From the NCBI GenBank assembly GCA_038317095.1, contig JBBQBB010000038.1, positions 1 to 33,299 on the forward strand: 33,299 nt of DNA. The letters are read 5' to 3'. The notes below the pieces were generated by a model, which was not told the DNA's origin, made no database searches, and saw nothing but the letters and a program-made list of their open reading frames with translations. Below are positions 1 to 6,139 of this stretch, one piece after another. Position 1 is the stretch's first letter. Each line of letters starts with the position of its first letter. Position numbers and translations under genes: made by a program. The stretch is from JAGXTF01 sp038317095. GTDB taxonomy: Bacteria > Bacteroidota > Bacteroidia > NS11-12g > UBA955.

Positions 1-651
1 AAATCAGATGATCTAATTTTAAATATTTTACCCAAAGAAACCGTTGCAGAATTAAAAAAATACGGCAAGGCTATCCCAAAAAGACATGAATCAGTTACCG
101 TTTTGTTTTGTGACGTAAAACAATTCACTTTTATTTCAGAAAAATTAAGTCCAGAAGTATTGGTAAACATGCTGGATATGTATATTTCAAAATTCGACGA
201 AATTGTGACGCGGCATGGATTGGAAAAAATAAAAACCATTGGAGACGCTTATATGTGTGCAGGTGGTTTACATTCTGGTTTCGACAATCATGCCATTTCA
301 ACATTAAAAGCAGCTGTCGATATCATGGCATACGTTAAAAACATTGAAGCCACAGCGATGGCGAAGTTCGGGCAATCTTTTCATTTTAGAATTGGAATTC
401 ACACTGGCCCTTTGGTATCGGGGGTAGTTGGATTTAGAAAATACGCCTATGACATTTGGGGAGATACAGTAAATATTGCCGCCAGAATGGAGGAAAAGTC
501 AGAGCCCGGGCAAATAAATTTATCTGGAGTAACCTATGCTTTGGTTTTAAATCAAATAGAAGCAACCTTTCGAGGCATGATAGATGCAAAAAACAAAGCA
601 CCCATGGAAATGTACTTCTTGGAGAAGTTAATTCCAGCGAATAGCATTTAG
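1..651 (+). CDS. Class III adenylate cyclase, C-terminal part (5' truncated)
   Basis: The reading frame is open from base 1, so the gene begins outside the window. The 216 visible residues are a complete class III nucleotidyl cyclase domain, which makes cAMP from ATP. All key residues are seen. The metal-binding aspartates lie in FCDVKQFT and in GDAYMC. The purine-selecting pair is Lys (in KIKTIG) and Asp (in YDIWG), which is the adenylate rather than guanylate signature. The transition-state Asn and Arg lie in TVNIAAR. The start of the visible part (NILPKETVAELKKYG) matches the linker that usually precedes this domain when it follows a sensor region. The sensor type cannot be seen. Such domains act as dimers. 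The gene ends at TAG, and only a weak hairpin follows it. Confidence 0.93.
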   Translation, partial: KSDDLILNILPKETVAELKKYGKAIPKRHESVTVLFCDVKQFTFISEKLSPEVLVNMLDMYISKFDEIVTRHGLEKIKTIGDAYMCAGGLHSGFDNHAISTLKAAVDIMAYVKNIEATAMAKFGQSFHFRIGIHTGPLVSGVVGFRKYAYDIWGDTVNIAARMEEKSEPGQINLSGVTYALVLNQIEATFRGMIDAKNKAPMEMYFLEKLIPANSI

Positions 652-693
652 TTTCTGCAGCCTTCATTAAATATAACAAAAGCCCCATTATAC

Positions 694-715
694 AAGCTTT
701 TCCAAGCTCTTTTTT
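694..715 (+). terminator. Weak possible terminator after the cyclase
   Basis: AGCTT at 695-699 can pair with AAGCT at 704-708 around a TTCC loop, and CTTTTTT follows. The stem is only 5 bp, so this is weak support for termination of the cyclase transcript. Confidence 0.3.
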
Positions 716-763
716 GATTAAATTTCACCCAGAAAGATATTTTAGTCTTGCAAATTTTTAAAG

Positions 764-812
764 GGTTGCATCAAAAAAAATAAATATTTTTTTATTAAAC
801 TTTTATGCAACC
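764..812. repeat. Dyad upstream of the Spy-like lipoprotein gene
   Basis: GGTTGCAT at 764-771 is exactly mirrored by ATGCAACC at 805-812. The 33-base spacer is almost pure A/T and is partly self-complementary (runs of A, then runs of T). The element lies 54 bases before the start codon of the lipoprotein gene. It could be a two-site operator or a structured leader. No perfect TAnnTTTG box is seen between it and the gene, so the promoter type is unclear. Confidence 0.5.
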
Positions 813-865
813 ATTCATTCTTACTACCGACAAACAATCATAAAACCACTTAAAACACCAAAACA

Positions 866-1555
866 ATGAAAAACATGATTCAAAAAGCGACCGTAGTGCT
901 GGGAGTAGCATTGATCGCGTTCACCGCTTGTAAAAAAGACAACGTACAAAACATCGCAAGCCAAAGCGACGAGACCATTTTGGTAACGCAGGCTGGCGTA
1001 GCAATGGACAATGTAGGTGTGTATTCTGATGAAAATTCTGGAAATATCTACATGGACAATGAAGGCATTGCCGCAGATTTTCAAGTTGAGGCCAACGACT
1101 GTGATCTTCTTCAAGCTGCACCAGGATTAGCAGGAAGAGGCGACGACAGCCTCAGGGCTAGAATTCGCAATGCATCTTTTGTAAAATGCTTAAACGACCT
1201 TAACCTTTCTGACGGACAAAAGGATAGCGTTAAAGCTGCTTTGAGAGGATTTGTAGAATGCAAAGAATCTGCCGTAAAACGTGCCCGTGAAATTTACAAT
1301 GCTCTGCAAAAAGAATACAAAACAAAAGCAGAAAAACTGGTTGCGCTTGCCAAAGACGGAAAAATAACCAAGGAACAATTGGGAAAAGAAATGAAGGCTT
1401 TACGCTTCGCATTTCACCGAGAGCTTAGATCTAAGCACCTTGCAGAAAAATTGGATGATGCAATGAAAAATTGCCTTGCAAAATACTTCCGCCAACTGCA
1501 CAGTATTTTAACTGAAAGGCAGTGGAAAGCTTTTGTAGCATGTCACCGAAAATAA
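866..1555 (+). CDS. Lipoprotein with two LTxxQ-like motifs (Spy/CpxP-like)
   Basis: The 229-residue protein has a lipoprotein signal: a positively charged start, a hydrophobic core and a lipobox ending at Cys22 (FTAC). Residues 23-105 look loosely structured and acidic. Residues 106-229 are helical and strongly basic, and carry LSDGQ (114-118) and LTERQ (215-219). These resemble the paired LTxxQ motifs of Spy/CpxP periplasmic chaperones and metal-stress proteins. Besides the lipid Cys, the mature part has Cys at 79, 108, 132, 203 and 226, which is unusual for Spy and may mean disulfides. The family assignment is an inference from motif and helix layout. The start ATG follows a conspicuous dyad, and a strong terminator follows the stop. 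Confidence 0.85.
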   Translation: MKNMIQKATVVLGVALIAFTACKKDNVQNIASQSDETILVTQAGVAMDNVGVYSDENSGNIYMDNEGIAADFQVEANDCDLLQAAPGLAGRGDDSLRARIRNASFVKCLNDLNLSDGQKDSVKAALRGFVECKESAVKRAREIYNALQKEYKTKAEKLVALAKDGKITKEQLGKEMKALRFAFHRELRSKHLAEKLDDAMKNCLAKYFRQLHSILTERQWKAFVACHRK

Positions 1556-1574
1556 AAATTGCAAATTAAATTTT

Positions 1575-1599
1575 AAAGCCGCGTAAAATACGCGGCTTT
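1575..1599. terminator. Strong hairpin, probably a bidirectional terminator
   Basis: An 11-bp perfect stem (AAAGCCGCGTA with TACGCGGCTTT) closes an AAA loop 20 bases after the lipoprotein stop. T-rich sequence follows on the plus strand and the mirror does so on the minus strand. It can therefore also stop the convergent membrane-protein gene that ends at 1674. Confidence 0.85.
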
Positions 1600-1615
1600 T
1601 GGTGTTTTAAAATAT

Positions 1616-1671
1616 TCTCCTATAAGCCTCATTCGCCAAGGTTCATGAGGCTTATAGCATTCTTAAGGAGA
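1616..1671. repeat. Long imperfect palindrome between convergent genes
   Basis: A perfect 13-bp inverted repeat (CTATAAGCCTCAT at 1620-1632 and ATGAGGCTTATAG at 1645-1657) surrounds a 12-base loop. A second outer arm, TCTCC at 1616-1620 and GGAGA at 1667-1671, extends it after an interruption. There is no adjoining T run, so it does not look like a simple second terminator. It may be a REP-like element or an RNA-stabilising hairpin. Confidence 0.6.
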
Positions 1672-1673
1672 CC

Positions 1674-2012
1674 TTAAAGCGTCTTTTTTTTTGTCCACTC
1701 TGTAATATAAAAATACGCAATCAAAATAAAGCCCAAAACAAAAAAGGGTATCGCAAAAGGTCTTGTACAATCCGTGCAAAAGAATTCGCCAAACATCCAA
1801 ACAATATTGGCAGAAATCCAACAAACTACAGCCAGGTTGTGAAATAAATCTGCCCTGTTTTTTCTGCGCTTCCAAGCAATCCAAATACTCAGTATTAATG
1901 TTGGTGGTGCCATAACAATTCCAAGTATTTTTAGGCCCAATATCCAAGAAAAATCTTTTACCAACCAAAATACTATGTGTAAATTTTCTCTTTTTTGCAA
2001 CTTCATATCCAT
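1674..2012 (-). CDS. Small hypothetical membrane protein
   Basis: This 112-residue protein has about three membrane segments: roughly residues 22-48 (ending in WKRRKNR), 61-80 (NLAVVCWISANIVWMFGEFF) and 88-106. I do not recognise a functional family, although the NIVWMFGEFF region looks like a conserved motif. This frame was preferred over an overlapping 118-residue frame on the same strand because its residues form clear membrane helices and because a perfect -7 box (TAATTTTG, 2017-2024) lies 4 bases before the ATG. A second Met at position 3 could also be used. The gene is divergent from the GSCFA gene and convergent with the Spy-like lipoprotein gene. Confidence 0.72.
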   Translation of the reverse strand: MDMKLQKRENLHIVFWLVKDFSWILGLKILGIVMAPPTLILSIWIAWKRRKNRADLFHNLAVVCWISANIVWMFGEFFCTDCTRPFAIPFFVLGFILIAYFYITEWTKKKTL

Positions 2013-2016
2013 TTTT

Positions 2017-2024
2017 CAAAATTA
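2017..2024 (-). promoter_or_regulatory. -7 box TAATTTTG for the small membrane protein
   Basis: A perfect match to the Bacteroidota TAnnTTTG element, 4 bases before the ATG at 2012. The predicted start of transcription would fall at or near the start codon. No good -33 TTTG is seen at the usual distance. Confidence 0.5.
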
Positions 2025-2063
2025 ATATTAGTATTCAAACTACCTAAATCGTTATTTTGCTTT

Positions 2064-3059
2064 GTGAAAGCCGATGATTTAAAATCCGCACTTACCGCCC
2101 AACTTAATATCCCAGAGGCCCCAAGCTTTGGAATTAACCATCATTTGCTGTTTTTAGGCTCCTGCTTTGCAGAAAATATTGGAACAAAAATGGCTCATTT
2201 GGGATTTGATACCTTGGTAAATCCATTTGGCATTATCTATAATCCAGTTTCTTTGACCAATATGGTTGAAAGAATTGTCCAAAAGCACACCTATTCAACC
2301 CAAGACCTTTTTTTCTTCAATGGCATCTTCCATAGTTTAGAACACCATGGTACTTTCGCCGATAAAAGCGCTGAAAACCTGGTTGACAAAATTCAACAGC
2401 GAATTGAAAAAGCAGAAGATTTTTTGAAGAAAACAGATACAGTAATGGTGACACTTGGAACCGCTTTTGCGCACGTGCTGGAACAAAAGAACGCCATCGT
2501 AGCAAATTGCCACAAATTGCCATCTAGAGAATTTTCAAAACGTCTGTTGACCGAAAATGAAATTGATGAATCCCTGGAAAAAATGGTGCATTTTTTCAAA
2601 AAAAGCAATCCCAATATCGAAATTGTATTTACCATCAGTCCTGTAAAACATTTGCGAGAAGGCATTTTGGAAAATTCACTGTCAAAGGCTAGACTTTTAA
2701 GTGCCCTGTTTCGATTTATAGACCGCACAAATGACCCTAAAATGGGTTATTTCCCCGCATTCGAAATTGTAACCGAAGAATTGCGCGATTACCGCTATTA
2801 TGAGCCAGACTTGGCGCATCCCTCCCAATGGACCATTCTATATATTTTCAGAAAATTTTTAGAATGCAAATTAACTCCCCGGGCAAAAGAATACATAGAG
2901 TTAGCTGTAAAATTTGCCAGAATGAATGCCCACAAACCCATGTCCATAGACCCCGAAGAGATAAACAAATGGGAAAAAAGCAAAGCTGATTTTTGGGGCA
3001 AATTGAAATTAGAATTCCCCGATAAAAACTGGGAAACGGTTACCTTTGAACCTCTATAA
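2064..3059 (+). CDS. GSCFA domain protein (SGNH/GDSL hydrolase-like)
   Basis: The 331-residue protein carries the family-naming motif GSCFAENIG, with putative nucleophile Ser33. A late D-L-A-H-P-S segment (Asp249, His252) looks like the SGNH-hydrolase Asp/His pair. GSCFA proteins are common in Bacteroidota and are thought to act on acyl or glycan ester substrates, but their substrate is not established. No signal peptide is seen, so a cytoplasmic location is likely. The open frame extends back to a TTG at 1995, inside the divergent gene. The GTG at 2064 was chosen because it follows a near-consensus -7 box (TTATTTTG) and gives a normal family length. The 3' end overlaps the convergent lipoprotein gene by 20 bases. 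Confidence 0.88.
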   Translation: MKADDLKSALTAQLNIPEAPSFGINHHLLFLGSCFAENIGTKMAHLGFDTLVNPFGIIYNPVSLTNMVERIVQKHTYSTQDLFFFNGIFHSLEHHGTFADKSAENLVDKIQQRIEKAEDFLKKTDTVMVTLGTAFAHVLEQKNAIVANCHKLPSREFSKRLLTENEIDESLEKMVHFFKKSNPNIEIVFTISPVKHLREGILENSLSKARLLSALFRFIDRTNDPKMGYFPAFEIVTEELRDYRYYEPDLAHPSQWTILYIFRKFLECKLTPRAKEYIELAVKFARMNAHKPMSIDPEEINKWEKSKADFWGKLKLEFPDKNWETVTFEPL

Positions 3060-3633
3060 CCAAAGCCTCAATTTTCGGCTGAATGCGAAGATACAATGGC
3101 TCAAATTTAGATAGTTTTGAAGTTACGTCCTGCGTTTCTACAGCACTTTTTCGCATTTCCATGGCAAGTTCATTCCAGGTTTTTTTAAACTCTTCCAATT
3201 TTCCATCATACTCTCCATTTCGTACCGATCTTTCCAAGGTTTTGAGCTGGTAGAATTGATCTTCGCCCTCAACAACACAATTTTTGTATTCTGTTGCAAC
3301 TTGCTTGTATAATTTCAAAATTCCAGAATATTGGGAAACCATATTCATCATTTCATCCGTCACTTTTTTTGGGGTATTTACATTTAAAACTTTTATAAAA
3401 CTGTCCATTTCATTCTTCCTATCCTTGATTTCATCCATTGGATAAACAAACTCTCTGCGCGTTGCATTTAAGGTTAACCATAAAGAATCTGTTTTGGCCA
3501 AATACCAACTTCGCACCTCATCTGTATTGGATTGTTTGCCTCCACAAGAAGAAAAAACAAAAATTGCGGCCGGAATTATAGTTAGAACCAGAAATATTTT
3601 ACTTATTTGCATTATCGGAAAGCGATGTCTCAT
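3040..3633 (-). CDS. Lipoprotein, probably coiled-coil, unknown function
   Basis: The protein has 197 residues with a lipoprotein signal ending in FSSC (Cys30 from the first Met, Cys23 from the second). The mature part is mostly helical and charged, with no family I recognise. Two starts are possible: ATG at 3633 or ATG at 3612 (MQISKIF). A perfect -7 box (TATTTTTG, 3641-3648) lies 7 bases before the first, which fits the spacing at other genes here, so the longer form is listed. The shorter form has the more typical signal peptide. With the 3633 start, the first 9 bases overlap the 5' end of the divergent transporter gene. The 3' end overlaps the GSCFA gene. Confidence 0.82.
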   Translation of the reverse strand: MRHRFPIMQISKIFLVLTIIPAAIFVFSSCGGKQSNTDEVRSWYLAKTDSLWLTLNATRREFVYPMDEIKDRKNEMDSFIKVLNVNTPKKVTDEMMNMVSQYSGILKLYKQVATEYKNCVVEGEDQFYQLKTLERSVRNGEYDGKLEEFKKTWNELAMEMRKSAVETQDVTSKLSKFEPLYLRIQPKIEALVIEVQR

Positions 3634-4863
3634 CCTGGTGCAAAAATAGGAAAATTACGCCGTTGGCACTTCATCAAAGCTGTTTTTAGCTTAGGGTGCA
3701 CTGCTTTTGGTGGTCCGCAAATGCATATTCCCCTTTTCGTAAAGAAGTTGGTTACCGAAAAAAACTTTTGCGACAAGAACACATTGTTAGACATCAATGC
3801 ATTTTGTTCCATATTGCCTGGCCCTAGCACCACCCAAACAATTACAGCACTGGGCTTTAAATTGGGTGGACCGCGTTTGGCTTTTCAAGCATTGTTGGCT
3901 TGGTTGCTACCAGGAGCCATTGTTCTTACTATCCTCACGGTTTCTCCGAGATTCTTGGCCAATCACCATTTGCGGTTTATGCAACCTATGGTGGCTGCCT
4001 TTATGTGCTTTGCAGTATACAAAATGGCTAAACTTATCTCCAAAGGCGCCCTAAATTATACCATTTTTGCACTATCAGGCCTCCTCTCTTTTTTATTCCA
4101 CAGCCCCCTCATTTTTCCCATTGGAATTATAGCAGGTGGCTTTTTAAGTGCCAATTTTGGCAATCGAAAGTTTATTCCAAATGCCAAACCTTTAGGAAAA
4201 ATAAAATTGGTGAACTTGACCCTCTATTTCACCATTTTTGTAACTGTAGGCGTTATCGGACTTTTGTTGTCCCAAAATGAGAAGCTTTTAGGAGTGGCCA
4301 GACCTTTGGTGCTTTTTGAAAATTGTTACCGCATGGGAAGCTTGGCTTTCGGGGGTGGCAATACTTTGGCTGCCATGGCTGTAGATCAATATGTCTACCA
4401 CAAACCCAGAATGACCCTAGATGAACTTAACATTGGCTTGGGTTTAATTCAAGGCATGCCAGGACCCAATTTCAATATCGGCATCTATTTAAGCGGCATT
4501 TCCATGAAAAACCTACAATACGGCTTAGATGGCCAATTGATTGGTTGTTTTTTAGGTCTCGTGGGTATTTTTTTGCCCGGCACTTTGCTCATATTTTTTG
4601 CCTATCCATTTTGGGACAGATTGCAAACTTACCCCATTATCCAACGATCCTTAGATGGCATTTTTGCAGCATCCACTGGCTTTATTTTGGGTGCTGCACT
4701 CATTTTAAGCCACTATTTTTGGTTGAGCCACTTGCACCCAAATTCAGATTGGCAATACTATCTTATTTTTATTTTTTCCTTGTTGGCGTTGCTGTCTGCC
4801 AGAATTAGTTCACCGTTAATCGTAATCGGCACCATTCTTGCCGGTGTATTTCTACCTTTGTAA
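3625..4863 (+). CDS. chrA: Chromate transporter family protein (two CHR domains)
   Basis: The 412-residue polytopic inner-membrane protein has two homologous CHR halves. The first half has LGCTAFGGPQMH at residues 23-34 and then LPGPSTTQTITALGFKLGG. The second has GSLAFGGGNT near residue 240 and then QGMPGPNFNIGIYL. This is the long, two-domain form of the CHR superfamily, of which chromate exporters are the characterised members. Many relatives have unknown anion substrates, so chromate specificity is inferred. An open frame continues upstream to a TTG, but the ATG at 3625 is the natural start. Its promoter would have to lie inside the divergent lipoprotein gene; CTTATTTG at 3602-3609 is a near match to the -7 box. 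The next gene follows after 7 bases, so the two are probably co-transcribed. Confidence 0.9.
   Translation: MSHPGAKIGKLRRWHFIKAVFSLGCTAFGGPQMHIPLFVKKLVTEKNFCDKNTLLDINAFCSILPGPSTTQTITALGFKLGGPRLAFQALLAWLLPGAIVLTILTVSPRFLANHHLRFMQPMVAAFMCFAVYKMAKLISKGALNYTIFALSGLLSFLFHSPLIFPIGIIAGGFLSANFGNRKFIPNAKPLGKIKLVNLTLYFTIFVTVGVIGLLLSQNEKLLGVARPLVLFENCYRMGSLAFGGGNTLAAMAVDQYVYHKPRMTLDELNIGLGLIQGMPGPNFNIGIYLSGISMKNLQYGLDGQLIGCFLGLVGIFLPGTLLIFFAYPFWDRLQTYPIIQRSLDGIFAASTGFILGAALILSHYFWLSHLHPNSDWQYYLIFIFSLLALLSARISSPLIVIGTILAGVFLPL
3641..3648 (-). promoter_or_regulatory. -7 box TATTTTTG inside chrA, for the lipoprotein gene
   Basis: A perfect TAnnTTTG element on the minus strand, located within roughly codons 6-8 of the divergent chromate-transporter gene. 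It lies 7 bases before the lipoprotein ATG at 3633. Confidence 0.5.
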
Positions 4864-4870
4864 TATAGGA

Positions 4871-5545
4871 ATGGAAATTAAATTGGCTCATCTCAAATCG
4901 AAGTTTACATTATTGGCAGTTTTGTTACTGTGCTGCAAATCTTACTTCGCACATGCCCAAGGCAACACACCAAATCCCTACATCCTTTTTACAGGCTTGG
5001 TTTTAACTTCGGACAGCCTCAAACCCATTCCATACGTATCCATTAAAAACAACCGCCGTGGTTTAATAGGGTATACCGATATCTACGGCCATTTTGACGT
5101 GGTAGTGCGCAAAGGCGATTCCATTTGGTTTACCCAAGCAGAAAAAGTAAGTAGCATGCATGTTGTGCCCGATACTTTAACCAATAGCCGTTACCATGTT
5201 GTAAAACTAATGGCCCAAGATACCATAAGCTTGCCCATAATCTTTATTCGTGCATTGCCCCTTAAAAGTATGTTCGACCACGATTTTGTGAACAACGATG
5301 TGCCAGATGATGCCTACGAAAGGGCCCGTAAAAATTTAGAAACCGAAGCACTCAAAGAAGAATTAAAGGCTAGGCCCGCAGATGCCAAAGCGAGCCAGCA
5401 ATTGTTGGCACAAACCAGGGCCAATCAGCTTTATTACTACAAACAAGCCCCTCCCCAAAATTATCTGAGTCCCCTTGTATGGGCGCAGTTTATCCAAGCT
5501 TGGAAACGCGGCGACTTTAAAAAGAAGAAAAAATCAGCTTATTGA
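4871..5545 (+). CDS. Secreted protein with carboxypeptidase-D regulatory-like domain
   Basis: The 224-residue protein has a signal peptide (hydrophobic core LLAVLLLCC, cleavage likely after HAQ near residue 31). Residues 36 to about 105 look like the beta-sandwich CarboxypepD_reg-like domain common in Bacteroidota envelope proteins, with the pattern G-x-V...S-x-P-I-P-Y-V-S-I...G-Y-T-D-I-Y-G-H-F. The rest is helical and charged and ends in a Lys run. It is probably periplasmic or outer-membrane associated, with function unknown. The ATG at 4871, preceded by AGGA, was chosen over an upstream ATG at 4838 because it places the signal peptide at the N-terminus. It follows the transporter gene by 7 bases. 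The 3' end overlaps the convergent TPR lipoprotein gene by 7 bases. Confidence 0.8.
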   Translation: MEIKLAHLKSKFTLLAVLLLCCKSYFAHAQGNTPNPYILFTGLVLTSDSLKPIPYVSIKNNRRGLIGYTDIYGHFDVVVRKGDSIWFTQAEKVSSMHVVPDTLTNSRYHVVKLMAQDTISLPIIFIRALPLKSMFDHDFVNNDVPDDAYERARKNLETEALKEELKARPADAKASQQLLAQTRANQLYYYKQAPPQNYLSPLVWAQFIQAWKRGDFKKKKKSAY

Positions 5546-6066
5546 TTTTTTATCCCAGAATCTTTCGCATTTTTGTTTAAAATGTATTCCAGTTGCTGCT
5601 CTGGGGTTACCAATCCTTTGTTTATCATTTCCACAGTGCGCTTGGCATCATTGGCCAAATTGGATTTGGGATATTCTGTATACAACCGTTTGTAAAAAAA
5701 AAGTGCCTTTTCATAGGTCCCTGTTTTCTCATAATTGGCAGCCGCTGCGGTTATAGCACCCAATAAATATTTTCCTTTGGGATAGGTAACGGTATAATCT
5801 TCGCACCATTTTGCAGTTTCAAAAAACTTTCCTTTCATTTCTGCCATTTGGGTAGCGCGGTATAAATATTCTTCACTCTTTGGGTTTTGCGGATAGGCCA
5901 TTGCAAAATCATGCATCTTGCGGCTAAGCGAATCTGGAATTTTATCCAATTGCAAATTGGGTGTTAAAAATGCATCTACTTTGGACAAAGCTGCGGCCAT
6001 TTTATCTTGTTTGCTGGTGCACGCAAACAATAAAACCAGCATAGAAAAAGACAGGGTTCTAAACAT
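5539..6066 (-). CDS. TPR-repeat lipoprotein
   Basis: The 175-residue protein has a short lipoprotein signal with the lipobox ending at Cys16 (LFAC). The mature part is helical, with tetratricopeptide-like features such as the repeated YP-x-(S/G)-K turns (AYPQNPKSEEYLYRA, TYPKGKYLLGA, EYPKSNLANDA). These spaced units resemble YfgC/BamD-type TPR lipoproteins, although the protein is shorter. It probably acts as a protein-interaction scaffold at the outer or inner membrane. A perfect -7 box (TATTTTTG, 6071-6078) lies 4 bases upstream of the ATG, making this a near-leaderless gene. It is divergent from parE, with which it shares a 73-base intergenic region. Confidence 0.85.
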   Translation of the reverse strand: MFRTLSFSMLVLLFACTSKQDKMAAALSKVDAFLTPNLQLDKIPDSLSRKMHDFAMAYPQNPKSEEYLYRATQMAEMKGKFFETAKWCEDYTVTYPKGKYLLGAITAAAANYEKTGTYEKALFFYKRLYTEYPKSNLANDAKRTVEMINKGLVTPEQQLEYILNKNAKDSGIKNQ

Positions 6067-6070
6067 AGGG

Positions 6071-6078
6071 CAAAAATA
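6071..6078 (-). promoter_or_regulatory. -7 box TATTTTTG for the TPR lipoprotein gene
   Basis: A perfect TAnnTTTG match, 4 bases before the ATG at 6066. A TTG about 22 bases further upstream could be the -33 element. Confidence 0.5.
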
Positions 6079-6139
6079 AGTCCTTCCAATGTTAAAAACT
6101 CAAGCGCAAATAATGGGAATGTAATTTTATTATTGCAGT

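Noticed and set aside
1663..2019. 118-residue minus-strand frame overlapping the small membrane protein
   Set aside because: It overlaps the 112-residue frame in another frame on the same strand, its composition is not membrane-like or domain-like, and the -7 box position fits the other frame's start better.
1995..2063. TTG start extending the GSCFA protein upstream
   Set aside because: It overlaps the divergent gene and its promoter, and the extra residues (QLHIHFSKLILVFKL) are not typical of the family.
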